Positions 23,803 through 35,575 of a DNA stretch of 64,000 bases are shown piece by piece. Source of the stretch: Chromera velia (Eukaryota > Sar > Chromeraceae); assembly GCA_018398765.1 (NCBI GenBank), contig JAHBMJ010000421.1, forward strand, positions 27,534 to 91,533. The letters run 5' to 3'. The position numbers and the translations under genes are program-made. How positions within the stretch are numbered: position 1 is the stretch's first letter; each line of letters opens with the position of its first letter. A model generated the notes under the pieces. That model had not been told where the DNA came from. It saw only the letters and a list, made by a program, of their open reading frames with translations, and made no database searches.

Positions 23803-24909
23803 TTGATTGTGCCAGACAGACACGGCGTTTTGATCCTGTGAGAGAACAGATACTTGAGCGGACTTTCTTCCACGAGACTCACTCGCTCGCGAGGCTGGAG
23901 ACCCCGATGAATGACAGTGAGTTTGAGTAGTCCTGGTACAGCGGTTGGCCTCGACTCCGGGCTACCGCATGGAGACGATCAAAAGAAAAGATGTTTCCTT
24001 TCTTCTGCGAAGCGAGGGCATGCATGGACAGTTTTGGATCTTATGAATATGTTCTTCCATCTCACTTCGCCGCATGCCAGTGGTTAGTAGATCTGCCTTT
24101 CATGCTTTCATGGGCTGCAGTTGCCAGTGTACTCTGGCAGGGGTAACACGAACGGTGCAAGCCGTCCCCCGGCAGTGGACCTCGGGACAAACCCGGAACA
24201 TAAATCCTAATCCTAATCCTAACCGGTCTATAGGATTTTGTGCTGAATAATTATAAAAATTATCAGAAAACAATTTAGTTGAATTTATAAAAATAAATAA
24301 AAACATTAGTATAAAAAACATTTTAGCTAGTAGAATAGTATAGAATAGTTAAGTTGGGACATATGCTAGGACTTTTTTTCTTTCTAGCTGCTTGCTTGAT
24401 TACAGTTTCACCTTGAGTCCCCTCTTTTCTAGCTTCTTTTATAAACATTTTTTATTAATTCTTCCCAAAAACTTAAAATTGGAAGCAAAACAGTAATGTA
24501 CCACTACAAGTCTACGATAATCTATGTAGTAATGGAACTTTCCAAGTCTACAGAACTTTGGGAGTGTCGAAGACGAGTCTTAATATATCAGCACGCAACT
24601 TCTATAGAAAAAAGGCCCAACAATTCCCAGCAACAAAACAATATTCGATGCTGCGAATTAATTGATTGCATAATGCAAATTAAAAAGACCCCTGATTGAA
24701 ATTCCTAGTTGAAATTCCCACTGTGCCGTCAATCTATCAGCGTCACTAACAGCATCCGTACAAAGTAAGCCTTGAAAATGTGACGTCCCCTTTCTGTCAG
24801 TTTCTCAATTAATACTTTTTACACTAGTTTTCCACAGCTTTACCCACTGCAAAACATTGTTAAAACAATGCGCCTAGCAATGCGCCGCAGGTCATACCGT
24901 GTCTCCTTC
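23803..24909. other. Convergent intergenic region
   Basis: Space between the 3' ends of threonine synthase and the minus-strand mitochondrial-type gene. It includes three short TCCTAA units near 24205-24226 and an AT-rich tract 24240-24700. No gene is supported. Confidence 0.5.
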
Positions 24910-27201
24910 TCAATCCTTTTCTAGATCCCTCCGTTCTTCGTCTTCCCCCTCACTTTCTGACGAAGAACTAGAAGAAGCTGAGGACGAATCACCCGATTCA
25001 TGACCCGACGCTTCTGCTTCCACAGTCTCCTCATGCCCCTCTTCGTTGCCTTCCTCTAACGCAAACTCAAGTCCCCCCTCTTCTGGGTTCTCACTCACCC
25101 CCGACAGAGATACATCGAGAGGAGTCACCCCTGACTTCTCTCTCTCTGCCGTGTCCTCTCGCTGAATCAATTTGAAGTACCGCGGCTGTGCATAGTTGTG
25201 CTCCCTTTGCCACTGGGGTATGTCCAATTCGAATGTCTCGAAAAATGATGACGAAGAAGTGGAAACGCCCTTATGATCCCGTGCAGCTGTGCCCCCCCGA
25301 GAGGAGACACCACTATCCCCTGCTGTGTCTCTCTGACTGCTCTTCTTTGTCTCCTGACTGCCCGCACCTGCTCTCTCCCTGCCCTCTCTCTCAATCATCT
25401 TCTCTGTCACGCGAGCACGGAGGAAGGCGGTCAGCTGACCCCTTCCGTCAATACCGAAAAAACGGTCGCAATAGTGCGTCTTGTCTCCGTACCAGTACCT
25501 GCAAACACGAAAATGTATTGCCTCTTTTCTTTCAGATTTTTTTCTTTCTCTCTGTGTTTCCCTCCTCCTACCTGAGATCACAGAGAGACAGATTGTCTTT
25601 TGTCTTCCTTTCTTCTCCCTTTCTGCAACCATCCCTTTTTTCTGCTGTCACGAACAGAGATCGCATGTTCTCTTTCTGCGTTCTCTCTCTTTGTCTTCGT
25701 ACCCCGATTTGATTGCAGTGACACACCCTTCTACTGCTCAACACAGGAGGGACAACTCTGAGTGTACGTTGAAGCAATCAACACGCTGCATCATCGAAGC
25801 GATGATTCTGCATTAAATGGCTCTTCTGCCTACCGGTCACCCTTCTGTTGTCCGTAGAGGCAGTGGGTACATCTCAGTGGCTGGCAGACAATGGCTGGCT
25901 GTCGTGACACAATCTGCCTGCCATCTCGTTCCTCTCATCTCATCTCTATCCTCGCCTCCTTCTGATTTTTTCGAAACTCGGAGACAGGTCCACTGACTGA
26001 CTGGTTCCCTGTCTGAGTGACTTATCCGCGTTAGTACTCACTCACTTACACACTCGCTGGCTGACGAAATGAAAGCTCATTTTCGGGCAATGAGCGAATA
26101 TTCAGAAAAGGAAGGATTGCAAACAGAGACAAGAGAAAACGGCCATCGAGGGATCCACAAACATCGGGTGAGAAGGCATCTGTCGGACGCAACACTTAGT
26201 GACAAACTCTGTCTGGATGAGCCACGCACGTACAAAATCATGCTCACACATCGACACCCTCACACACTTGCCGACACACAGTTTGTTGACTCACTGACCA
26301 AATGACTGACTGACTGTCTTGCCAAATGATTTTGCCTGCCTTCTCCTTCTCCCTCTCTGGCTGCGTGCTTATCTGCCCGACTGACTGACTGACTGAGACT
26401 GGGGACTGACTTTCTTGCTCTCCTTCTCACAAGTGAGGGCGGTTCAAGGAGACTGTTTCGGATCTTCTCCTCCTTTCCCTCCAAATCCACTCCCTCCTTC
26501 TCCAAAAACTCCTTCCTCTCTTCCCTGATGTCCTCTCTGGCCTTCTTCACACGAGCTGCCATGATGGGCTCCGCGTTCTGATAGAAGACCGCCGTCCTTC
26601 TCTGGGCCTCCTCTTTGAAGGCGTCAAACAAATCATCGAGCTCATCCCAAGAAATGCCGTGGGAAGAAGACATGGCCCAGAGAGTCTCCAGCCTCTCCTG
26701 TGTCCCGTCCTCCTTCTGGGTTGGGGAAAAGGGAAGACGACGGTGATTGTGCAACAGAGTGTTGGGCCAGAAAACGGTATTCATTGGAGGGACAGTCGGG
26801 ACGCCTCGGTCGTCCTCCGGCTTCGTCCAGGAAGACTCGACTGAAAGATCTTCCAAACTCATCCCGACAGAAGTGCATGACTGCCGCAGAGCTTCCCTCA
26901 CCTTCTCGGGAGACCTCATTTTATCTTCAGGCCAGAAATCCGGCGGTTCTCCTGCTACGATCTCTTCCAATGCACTGCGCATCGCATCATCTGCTTTGGA
27001 CGCAGCCTCTCTGTCCCCTTCATTTTCAGGTGGACTCCTGGCAGCTTCGGGAGACGGGGAGTCAAAATTGTCCATCAGTGGTGTTTCTGTTGAAAAAGGC
27101 ACAACATGCGCACAGAAGAGAGGGCGGAGTCCTCGGAAGTGCGAAGCAAAAGTGGAACAACCCAACGAGAAAGCACGACGTGGTATCATCGCGGGATGCA
27201 T
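24910..27201 (-). CDS. Unrecognised protein with mitochondrial-type presequence
   Basis: At least two coding blocks on the minus strand. The first runs from ATG 27201 to about 26425; its start MHPAMIPRRAFSLGCSTFAS through FRGLRPLFC is Arg/Ser-rich without acidic residues, typical of a mitochondrial presequence. The body is Glu/Lys-rich and contains PPMNTVFWPNTLLHNHRRLPF and a coiled-coil-like stretch (AREDIREERKEFLEKEG). The last exon is 25498-24910, with a good acceptor (TTTGCAG), beginning YWYGDKTHYCDRFFGIDGRG and ending in an acidic Ser/Glu tail (SSSASSSSSSESEGEDEERR). The likely first donor (after PPSL, phase 0) and the last acceptor (needs phase 2) do not match, so at least one small exon between 25499 and 26425 is missing from this model. 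I do not recognise the family; a mitoribosomal or respiratory-complex accessory protein is only a guess from the presequence. Confidence 0.6.
26360..26400. repeat. (ACTG)n-like repeats
   Basis: Several ACTG units cluster at 26379-26397, with related (GACT)n patches near 26300-26320, in the intron region of the minus-strand gene. Confidence 0.6.
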
Positions 27202-29240
27202 GCCGCTTGTTCTTCACAAAAGGGCGGTCCAAATTCAGTGACCCGCGATCTCCTGAGACTGTATGGTGCTGGAGTATTGAAGTCGTGTTACTATAGGAAT
27301 AAACATGAAGACAAAGAGCAGGCATGCACACCGGGATTGAGCCGAAACGAATTTGAGACAGACAATATGGCATTGTACACCAAAAAAGTAGAAGAGAGAT
27401 GTAGGAGATGTTAGGAGACGCTCGTCGGAGACGGAGACGGCCCAATATCCTGCATGGCTGGACTTTCAAGCGTAGAGTCGCCGTAGACGGGCGATCGAAA
27501 TATCATGCATGCAGGTTGCGGGGACACCGCCCGGATGGTGTATAACCTTGGCACCTTAGTTTAGTCCATCGACATATCTGATGATGATTGAGGGTTTTTT
27601 CATCTCGACATATCTATCTTAATCTATCTCTGATTTCAAATTATATCAAATTCTGTCAGAAGTAGTGGGAGGCATCTCTTGCTAAAATGTACTAGAATCT
27701 ACTAGAATGGTCGTTTGGGTTGTCATAGTAGTAGTAGTGTTTTTTTTTAAAAAAAAAAAAACTTTGTGTAAGTATATTAAACTTCTAATAACTTCTAATA
27801 TTTATAAATATTCGTAACTTTTTCACTAGATATTTTAAAAACCTTTTTATCAGTATTTATATATGAGATTTCATAAGATTTCATCAGTAATTTCTTAAAA
27901 AAAAAGAATATAAAAAAGATTTAGTAAGATCTATTAAAGTGCAATGAGGATGAACCCGTCTGCTTTGTCCCATCTCCTGTTCCCACTAGTTCCCACCTGC
28001 GGCGTCCGTCGGAGCAACCTCCCTGAACCTGAGTGCCACTTAAAAAATCAAAATCATCTTTATCTGCGGCATCGTTTTTCAAGAGACCGTCCACGCCTAC
28101 GGCATAAACGGTCAAGACACCGTTCACATATACAGCTTTGGCTTTCTAGACACCATAAATGATCCGCGCCTGCGGCGCAGACTTTCAAGCTTATCTAAAA
28201 ATGCGGCTTAAACTTTCAAGTAGTAGTTAGGTTCAGGGAGGTCGTTGGAGCGAACGACAGTTGACCGGAGCCGTAAAAGAGGGAAAGCGATTGAGAATGG
28301 ATCCTGGGGACCAGCCCGGTGGGACGTGGCTAGACTGACACGGTATACGCTTCACCGACAGGCTGGAACCTAACACAAGGCTGGGGCCATGCATATAGCT
28401 TCCCGCATTATAGTATAATTACGCGCATATGAGTGGATTTAGGAAATTCGATGGATCGAAGTAGAATGAATGTCTGACTCACACAGTCTGAGTGATTGAA
28501 CTTCTAGGAAGAGGAGCTAAGAGGAGCTAGCCTCCTGACATATACAACTTTCTGTATGCGATCTCCTGTTTCTTTCTTGCATGGGTCTGCCCACCTTTAG
28601 TGCTAGCTAGCTGGAGAGGAAGTTCCTTCCTAAGGCTTCCCTAAGTCCGAGTCTCTAACTTTTTTCATGCAAAAACATAGAAAAACTTTTGAAAATAAGA
28701 GAGTTAAATGACTAATCACAAGGTATGACTCGATCTGACTGTTATTAATAAATGTCATCAGATATTTAGAAAAAGATAAACAAAAGACAAGGAGTAACAC
28801 AAAGATATCTTAAATGTACTTAAATGATATAAAATCAGCCTAAATCAGCCTAAAGCTACATGGTCTACGCCACAATCTGCTAAAAGAAAGAATTAAAGAG
28901 AATTTAAGAGAATCATTGTTGAGGAAGGAATAACAAAGAGAAAGGCGTGCTAGAAGGCGTGACTTAGGCGTCAGAATGTCAGAGAAACAGAGAAAAACCA
29001 AGGAAAACGTGATCAAATGCCAGTGGTTATAAAACAGAACAGAGACTTAGATAGAAACTGGGACCTTATGCCGTCCATGTCAGTTTCTATGACCAATATA
29101 AAAAAGCTATTGAACGTACTACGTATATGAGTGAGATCTCAGTGTATGATATATCAATCGCATGCACAGCTTGAGGTCTTCGAAAACACCCGTCGCAGTG
29201 GCAGCTTTGTGCTACAATTCCATTTGATTTACTTCACCTA
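27202..29240. other. Intergenic region with candidate small element
   Basis: 27202-27540 is the upstream flank of the minus-strand gene and holds GGAGACGGAGACGG. 27590-27960 is AT-rich with oligo-A/T runs. 28017-28242 is bounded by a perfect 14-bp inverted repeat. 28400-29240 is AT-rich without a gene. Confidence 0.5.
28017..28242. mobile_element. Candidate MITE, 226 bp
   Basis: ACCTCCCTGAACCT at 28017-28030 is repeated exactly in reverse complement at 28229-28242. The interior has several CTGCGGC or CTACGGC copies. No ORF and no clear target duplication. Confidence 0.35.
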
Positions 29241-29564
29241 TTATTGGTTAACAATTCTATCAAGTTGCACATCGTGAGGAACTCTAAAGTACCAAGAGGT
29301 GAAAGGGGAATCAAAAAGAAAACGAAGCTGGCAGTGCTCTTTTGAAGGATAAGTCCCTTCAATTACCTTCCGCAGCGTCCGCTCCACGGTTGGTCCTAAA
29401 TCCCGGAGCCCCCCTTCCAACCCTGCCGGAGAGTCTTTTCGGTCTCCATGCCACTCCAGGGTGGCGTCGGGACCCAAAAAGTTTGTACGGTGTAGCTCCT
29501 GAATCGGGAGCACGATGTCCATCATGACTTCTCCACCTCCAGCAGGCCGCAGCTCTCTCTTTTT
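29241..29564 (-). CDS. Terminal-exon-like block, unrecognised
   Basis: Starts after a strong acceptor on the minus strand (TTTTCTTTTGCAG) and runs to a stop. The product segment includes VMMDIVLPIQELHRTNFLG, GLRDLGPTVERTLRKVIEGTY and a C-terminus FTSWYFRVPHDVQLDRIVNQ; composition is that of a normal globular protein. It could be the last exon of the same gene as 30719-31162 and 32273-32447, which lie upstream on the same strand, but no complete splice model can be made. Confidence 0.4.
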   Translation of the reverse strand, partial: KKRELRPAGGGEVMMDIVLPIQELHRTNFLGPDATLEWHGDRKDSPAGLEGGLRDLGPTVERTLRKVIEGTYPSKEHCQLRFLFDSPFTSWYFRVPHDVQLDRIVNQ

Positions 29565-32272
29565 CTGCAAAAGAAAAAGAGTTAGGATGAGTACGCACTG
29601 GCATGGGGGGAGGAGTGAAGAGGATCTGTGTCTCTGTAGGCCTAAGGCTTATGATATATAGGCTTCTTGGTTTACGTCTTCTCGATTTGCTAGCCGAAAC
29701 AAAAGACATCCCGGATGAAGGTTAGGCATGATGCTGTCAAGAGCTTACCTTCTGTCAAACCACCATACCTACAAACTCCACCCCATCCCCGCCCCATAAC
29801 CAACGACTGTGCGATCTCCTAGCTTCATCCACATCCAACCTGTGTAACTGAGGCAGCAGGTCAGGCAGCGGGCTCTCCCTCACAAAACTCCATCAGGATA
29901 GCAGGGCAATCCTCGTCCCTGCAAATCCATAGACCTGAAGAAAAACATGCTTCTCCAAGCCCTCATATGTGCGGGTAAATATGTCCGCCTTCAGACACTG
30001 CCCGACCCTACGCCCAACACACTGCCAATTTCTGAACCGACTTTCCTGAACGCCCTGCAACGGTTCTTGGTCAAACACTTTCAGTGCTTTCCGAGGCGAG
30101 GGGCAACCCGAACGCCTCGCGTAGACGATTGACTGCCCCCCCCTTCTCTAAAAAACCATCTCCTCCCCATCAACCAAAACGCAGTCTCGATGTTCACCTG
30201 AAAGCGCAAGTGTTCCCTCCCCAACAAGACCTGCAACGTCGAGACCCTAAACAGTCGTCACGTTTCCGGTCTCTCGATTATAATGCAGATACTGTAATAT
30301 CGTGGAGTAAGTCTGAGCCTCGTCGTCTGCAATTGCCCTTGCCAATCTAATCTTAGAAGCTGAGGGTCTGCTGACTCAAAGGCGGTCATTCTCTCTGTCT
30401 GCATGGCGTATAAGACCCAAATCAAGAAAATCAGGCTGACGATTCTGCTACAATTCCCCTAATCTACCTCTACTAGGAATAGCAATTCCCCCACAGCACA
30501 GCAGAATCGTTCTAGGTGTGTTCTGGAGCACCTGCCTCACGCCCGCCCAGCCAGCCTCCTTTCTGCTCTGCAGATTGCAATACAGGTTCAACCAGTCCTT
30601 CTCATCAAATGTCGTATCAATTTAGTTGAAGAGCTCGGTTGAGGCCTGGCTGGATGAGTTCCCTAACCCCCTGCTGACAGCCCAGTCCATCACCCTGTTC
30701 TACAGTGAGCACACATCGTTAGGGAGAGTCCTGAACCCTCTTTGAATAACCCGTTCCATTCTGCTGCTGCAGAGGAAACAGAGGCCAGTCGTTTCTCCTC
30801 CTATAGCAATCACAAGGGTCACATCTTGCATTCTTTTGAGCGTCGAGCTTGACCCCCGGGGGGAGGGGGGGCGTGCTGAAGCCCCTCTTCAGCGATTGCA
30901 TGAGGAGGGTGTGGCGGTTGTGGTGGTAGGTTGGCAACTCGAGTAGGCCCGGGGTGGTTAGGACAGCGTAGTCGGGCTTAGAGACTATGGTTCCCGATCC
31001 CAAGGCTGGCAGTCCACTGGCCTTTGGAAGCATGCCGTGGAAGTCTCTTGAATATCGAGCCGCCCCCCCCCCTTCGACAATGAACAGGTACATCGAGAGG
31101 ACACACTCAAGCTGGCCGACGATCTCAGAACTCGGCAACACTTCACGAAGCGGCAGATTCGCCTACTCCAAGAGAAGGCCTGCAAGTAAGAAGTAGATCA
31201 TCAGAGAGCATCTGATATATATACAATAGGCAGAGAGATCACAAGCTACATAAGCAAAAAGGTCCACAGAGAAGCCCTTTTGAGAGGCTGAATAGAAACA
31301 GGCGCTAGGGAAGACGATTGAGTGCATGTTTCACAGGGGCAGAGATGTAGGACGGAGAGATGCAGGGCGGCATGCACTGTGACAGCGCAGGGGGGCACGT
31401 ATTCGGCGATTAAGCACAATGAGGGGGTGACTGATTGATTGTGGAAGAGAAGTCTCTAGGAGAGATCTAAATATGAAGGAATAAGAAAGGTAGGTGGGAA
31501 GCGAGAAAAACAAATGCATGTCGGCGTTAGACGATTGACCTGTAAATGATTTTCCAGTCTGAGAAAGCTTAAACATGTATAAACACGGAGTCAAGTTCTG
31601 TAGGGATGTACAGGACATCCTTTGTCAGAGTTGAGAACATGAGAATTTGAGAACTAGAGTTAAGAAAGTCAGGCGGTTCTCCGCAGAGAAGGAAGCATCC
31701 ATGGCTCCACCGCACAATACCAGAAGGCTGCAATGCAGAAAGGGGAAACAGTCAAGTCGCGTCGCCATTTACGGAAATCTGTCCCCTCCCTCGCAAAGCA
31801 GTTCGGAATCCTCGTCATTCTTTTTGTAGTCGCTGCATGCAGAAACACAGAGAGGGAGGGAGGAAGACATGAAGCAAGAAGAAGGGCAGCCAAGTTAATT
31901 TTTGAAACAAAAGAAAGGCAAAAACCAGCGGACACAATACGAGGGTCGTTAGAATGGGAGAGCATATATTAAAATAAAAGAGACAAAGATCATACGAATT
32001 CTCATACCTACAAATGCCAAACTAAAGTAATAGGAAGCAAACACATGGAGCGATCGACAGGGAAAAGGAAAACTGGAAAGCAACCGACCAACAAAAAACT
32101 GAATACTAAGTTCACGGTCCAGGAAACGATCGGTGACTGTGACAGTCCACGTCCCATCCCCTCTACACGTGCTGTGCAATATGGTCAGCTAACAAAAGCC
32201 AATCAATATCCCTAACAGCCAGAAAAAAATCAGATCTCATGAAAAAACATAACAAGCGGCAGATACTGTGGA
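29565..32272. other. Sparse region between exon-like blocks
   Basis: Apart from the block 30719-31162, no coding sequence is supported. Short ORFs on either strand lack motifs. If the three minus-strand blocks belong to one gene, most of this is intron; otherwise it is decayed sequence. Confidence 0.35.
30719..31162 (-). CDS. Exon-like block, unrecognised
   Basis: On the minus strand the reading frame after a possible acceptor (GGAGTAG, ending at 31163) gives ANLPLREVLPSSEIVGQLE, then SMYLFIVEGGGAARYSRDFHG and KPDYAVLTTPGLLELPTYHH before becoming low-quality towards the stop at 30719. The sequence looks protein-like but I cannot place it. Position downstream of the kinase-loop-like block fits one split gene. 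Confidence 0.35.
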   Translation of the reverse strand, partial: ANLPLREVLPSSEIVGQLECVLSMYLFIVEGGGAARYSRDFHGMLPKASGLPALGSGTIVSKPDYAVLTTPGLLELPTYHHNRHTLLMQSLKRGFSTPPLPPGVKLDAQKNARCDPCDCYRRRNDWPLFPLQQQNGTGYSKRVQDSP

Positions 32273-32447
32273 TCAGAGAAGAAGGCGGTGTACACAACCC
32301 CCTCTCGCCAGGTAGGGGGCGCATGGGGGCGCCTCCACTACAAACCGGGAGGCCCCCAGGTCCGCAACCGCCACCAGGTCCACAAAGATGATGGCCCCCG
32401 CCTCCTGAAGCATCACTTGCTTCGGTGCGAGATCCAAGTGAAAGATC
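32273..32447 (-). pseudogene. Protein-kinase catalytic-loop-like exon fragment
   Basis: After an acceptor GGTGCAG (ending at 32448) the frame reads IFHLDLAPKQVML, then AIIFVDLVAVADLGASR. This resembles the kinase catalytic loop HxDLxxxN, with Gln at the Asn position, followed by a DFG-like DLG motif about 20 residues later. The frame ends at 32273. No N-lobe is recognisable; upstream sequence on this strand is interrupted by the copia element that starts at 32864. A degenerate or partial pseudokinase is the best reading; chance similarity is possible. Confidence 0.35.
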
Positions 32448-32858
32448 CTGCACCAATGCAAAAAACAAGGTCCCCGGACGAGGCTGACCATCGCAATCCT
32501 TCACTTACAAGGGGGGAGAAACGGGGCTGCACAGAATAGAGACCATACAGCGGGAAAGAGAAAAGACGTACAAGAGAATTACATAAACGTGTTTGTAATA
32601 GAACAGATGCATCACGATAAATCATGCATTAGAAAAGTGTGTAGGTGTGAAAAGAGGTGGCGAGAGCGTGGCTGTTGTACCACGTGTGCGTAGATGTCTG
32701 ATAGGATGAAAGTCACTCACTTACTCACTCACCCACTCATGCACACTCATGCACTCACTCACTTGGTCTCCTTCCCTCCCTACTGCCTCCTCCTGCCCGG
32801 ACTCAGAGTCCTGACTCTCTCGTTTGGTTGCCGGGACACCGAAAGCTTTCTAGTTGCA

Positions 32859-32863
32859 CTGCA
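32859..32863. repeat. Target-site duplication of copia element, left copy
   Basis: CTGCA immediately before the left LTR, matched by CTGCA at 38782-38786 immediately after the right LTR. Confidence 0.6.
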
Positions 32864-33092
32864 AGTCGCTTGGTGTAGAGCATGATTAAAGTGAGCCTAG
32901 AGTTTGAGGCGAGCGGCATGATTGACTATAGATTTATTCATGCATGTATCTAGAAATATAGGAAACGGCTCGGTCCTAATGAGCATCTAAGAACGCACTA
33001 ATGTATGGTTGAATGTGATTTGAGTCCATACTTATGTATACTCTGTCACCGGTCTCTTTGACCACGGCATAGACCCGAAAACCCCGTTCACT
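32864..33092 (+). repeat. Left LTR
   Basis: 229 bp, starting AGTCGCTTGG and ending CCGTTCACT. With the CTGCA duplication taken as the boundary, the ends are AGT...ACT, a 3-bp inverted repeat, not the usual TG...CA. Confidence 0.8.
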
Positions 33093-33185
33093 AGGGTTAA
33101 TTCAGCCATAGAAAGGTGTTCCGTCAAGGAGTAGTCCTTGTTCTTCTGTATGAAACCGTTTTGAAGCTTCTTTTACCCTTTTCCC

Positions 33186-33725
33186 ATGGATACAACACGA
33201 GTCGTTCCAGTCACCCCTGTTATTCCTCCCCAGTTCTTTAAGTATTCCAAAGTAGAGGACTGGTTGCAAGATGTCCGCTTCTGGGCAGAAGACACAGCAA
33301 GTCTTGATACCCTGAAAGGCATATACACGACCCTAAGGAATGCTGCTCTGGGGAACAACGCCGTGAGAGATCGGCTGTTGGAGATTCGCAAAAGTAACCC
33401 AGTCCCCACCATCTCCGCCACCAATGCCAAAGACGAAGCAAAAGCCTTAAAGTATAATGAAGACCTCCGACAGTGGGTGACCCAGACCCTCATCCCTGAG
33501 ATGCGAAGCCGTGAAGGGGTAAGAGAAACAGAAGAAAAGGACAGGGTGATGATGGGAATCTTGTGGTTCCCCTCTCTTGCAAACAAGGAATACTCGATCT
33601 TCTCCAATATGATGCTGTTCTCACAGCTCTTCGAATTTGCCTCCGGTGTCCAGGTCCTAGCATTGCCAGATCCCCTGCTCGCATCCCTCTTCATGAAAAC
33701 AGTCACCCCGGCCAATGCCACTTAG
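33186..33725 (+). CDS. Copia gag-like ORF
   Basis: 179-aa ORF beginning 95 bp after the left LTR. It has Trp/Leu-rich helices (VEDWLQDVRFWAEDTASLDT) in the position and style of a copia capsid protein. The frame stops after ANAT; homologous-looking sequence continues in another frame as SDWLNRLPARDPNRDTSRT near 33810-33860 and ends with a Lys/Gly-rich tail at 34097, so gag is frameshifted. I see no CCHC knuckle. Confidence 0.65.
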   Translation: MDTTRVVPVTPVIPPQFFKYSKVEDWLQDVRFWAEDTASLDTLKGIYTTLRNAALGNNAVRDRLLEIRKSNPVPTISATNAKDEAKALKYNEDLRQWVTQTLIPEMRSREGVRETEEKDRVMMGILWFPSLANKEYSIFSNMMLFSQLFEFASGVQVLALPDPLLASLFMKTVTPANAT

Positions 33726-33814
33726 TTAACAAACGAGACGGTTACTGGAGCGAACAACAGAAAGTTTCCCGCCACATCTACATGGCCCCGTCTCAAACAG
33801 TTCCTGTCTGATTG

Positions 33815-34097
33815 GCTCAATCGTTTGCCCGCGAGAGATCCAAATCGTGACACTTCCCGCACTCTCATAGTCGAAGTCTATCTCCAGTTTATCGACGCAC
33901 TGCAAGTTGAGGTCAAGAAAGTTCCGATCAAAGCAGTGGTGGGAGGCACTGGCAACGTGGGGAAAGATAAGCCCAAGCCATCTGGTTCAGACAACAGTGG
34001 AGGGGGAGGGAATGAAGTGGCCAAGAAATTCAAACTGAAGAAGAAGTCGTGCGCGAGGGTAGAAGAAGCGTTGAAGAAGATGCCGTACCAGAATTAA
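33815..34097 (+). pseudogene. Displaced C-terminal part of gag
   Basis: Continues gag in a shifted frame: YLQFIDALQVEVKKVPIKAVV, then a Gly/Lys-rich basic tail (KKFKLKKKSCARVEEALKK) suited to nucleic-acid binding. No start codon is needed if this was once fused to the ORF before it. Confidence 0.45.
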
Positions 34098-34657
34098 GAA
34101 CTGGCAGCCTCGATCAGCGAGCAACGGACACGTTCAGAACGTGGTCAGCTGACGTCTCCGGGCTGGGATACTGTCCTCGATCATTTCCGTTTGCGTTTTG
34201 TCTGTCTGATTTTGTGTGTTCGTGTTTTGAATTCATGTGTAGGGCGATTCGCGCCGTCCGCCGCAAAAAGGGTCCGGTGGACGAGACGGCCAAACGCGCG
34301 GGAATTTTTGAGCCAGATTATCCGAGCTGCTCACTGAGTTCGAAGCCTCTGATGACGATACAGAAGGCGCTGTGCACTCCGCCCAGCGTGCCTGTACTGA
34401 CCCCGTTAGCACTCCTATTGCACCAGAGCTGTTGGAACAGCTTGAGTCTTTCTCCTCGCACGAGCTTGATGCGTTTGCGGAGGCGTTGAACGTAAAGCTC
34501 GCAGAGCAAGTCGTTTCCCAGGAAGGTGCTAGTTCTAGTTCCCAAACAGCCCGTGCCCGTCTAGCCGTGCTAGGCCCGTGCCTGTCGTCTCGTATCCACA
34601 GCAGCAGCCGAAGACTTCACCGACCTGTCCTTCCTCTCCAGTGAGGATCGCTTCGTT

Positions 34658-35452
34658 GTGGAAGAGATCTTTGTTGCGTTTAAAGGTACGGACATCGAAC
34701 CGTATTATACCGACTCCGATTCTCTTGGGTTTCACCCTGACACTGTGTTTCCCTCTCTTCCTTCGCAGGCAGATGGCGCCGTCTTCTATGTGGGAGAGGG
34801 GGGGGATGAGGAGTTCTTCGATTGTGAGGAGACGGAAGAGTTTTTCGATTGTGTGTCTGGCAACACGGAAGACTGCCGGGCTGCCGATTTCCAGGGGGAA
34901 GGGTTGATTGCAGAGAAGGCCCGCAGGTCTCGGCCTCCACTGCGTATCGACCTCGACTCCCAGTGCTTTTTCACTCTCTGTTTTTGTGGTGCGGTCCAGG
35001 GAAGGATCGTCCGCGAGTGGCCTTGCGTCTCTTGTTACCGGGAGGTGTGGGGGCAGAGAGCAACTGCGCAGACGACCACTCGCGGGATTGTTCGTTTTCA
35101 CTTCCGTATTCCTGACAGCCGTGTCAAGGGGGTTCTTCTGTTGTACAACCTCTCGGATGATGAGAGCGTCGGGTGTCTCGTGCACTGCCCCGAGTTGTCA
35201 AGGTTCGACGGGACTGCGACTCTTCGGGATGCGCACGGAAACCTTGTGCAGATTTCCCTTGACCCCTCATCCGATTCACCCACGTACCCCTTCCATGCCT
35301 CAGCGCTTGGCGACAGGGACGAGGTGGCCTCCACCGGGCTTGATGAGTGCGAGCACAAGTCTTCGTCGGCCCTAGTGACCTCCGCTCTGGGGTGCCATGG
35401 GAAGGAGAAGGAGGGGGGTTCCACCACCACTACTCGAGTGCCTACCAAATAG
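34658..35452 (+). CDS. Copia middle ORF, possibly degenerate protease region
   Basis: 264-aa ORF between gag and integrase, where copia elements carry the aspartic protease. LDSQCFFTLCF could be a decayed D-S/T-G motif and VKGVLLLYNLSDDESVGC resembles the strand that follows it, but the catalytic triad is not intact. The first part is acidic. Protease identity is inferred from position only. Confidence 0.4.
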   Translation: MEEIFVAFKGTDIEPYYTDSDSLGFHPDTVFPSLPSQADGAVFYVGEGGDEEFFDCEETEEFFDCVSGNTEDCRAADFQGEGLIAEKARRSRPPLRIDLDSQCFFTLCFCGAVQGRIVREWPCVSCYREVWGQRATAQTTTRGIVRFHFRIPDSRVKGVLLLYNLSDDESVGCLVHCPELSRFDGTATLRDAHGNLVQISLDPSSDSPTYPFHASALGDRDEVASTGLDECEHKSSSALVTSALGCHGKEKEGGSTTTTRVPTK

Positions 35453-35499
35453 GAATTTCGGTCTCTTTCTCTCTCTTCTTCTTTTCCTTCTGATCTTCC

Positions 35500-35575
35500 C
35501 CCTGATGTGCTTTCTCGTGTTTTGCGTCAACACATTCGGTTTGGGCATGTATCAGAGGAGAGGTTGGTGAAGAGT
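35500..35575 (+). pseudogene. GAG-pre-integrase (HHCC) remnant
   Basis: A short frame reads VLRQHIRFGHVSEERLVKS then a stop at 35576-35578. The H-x(4)-H arrangement is that of the zinc-binding domain that precedes copia integrases. It is in a different frame from the integrase ORF, so a frameshift separates them. Confidence 0.5.

Noticed and set aside
24200-24230. Three TCCTAA units resembling telomere repeat
   Set aside because: Only three units, imperfect against the plant-type TTTAGGG and embedded in ordinary intergenic DNA.
26069-26305. 78-aa plus-strand ORF
   Set aside because: Lies within an intron of the minus-strand gene, rich in simple repeats and without motif.
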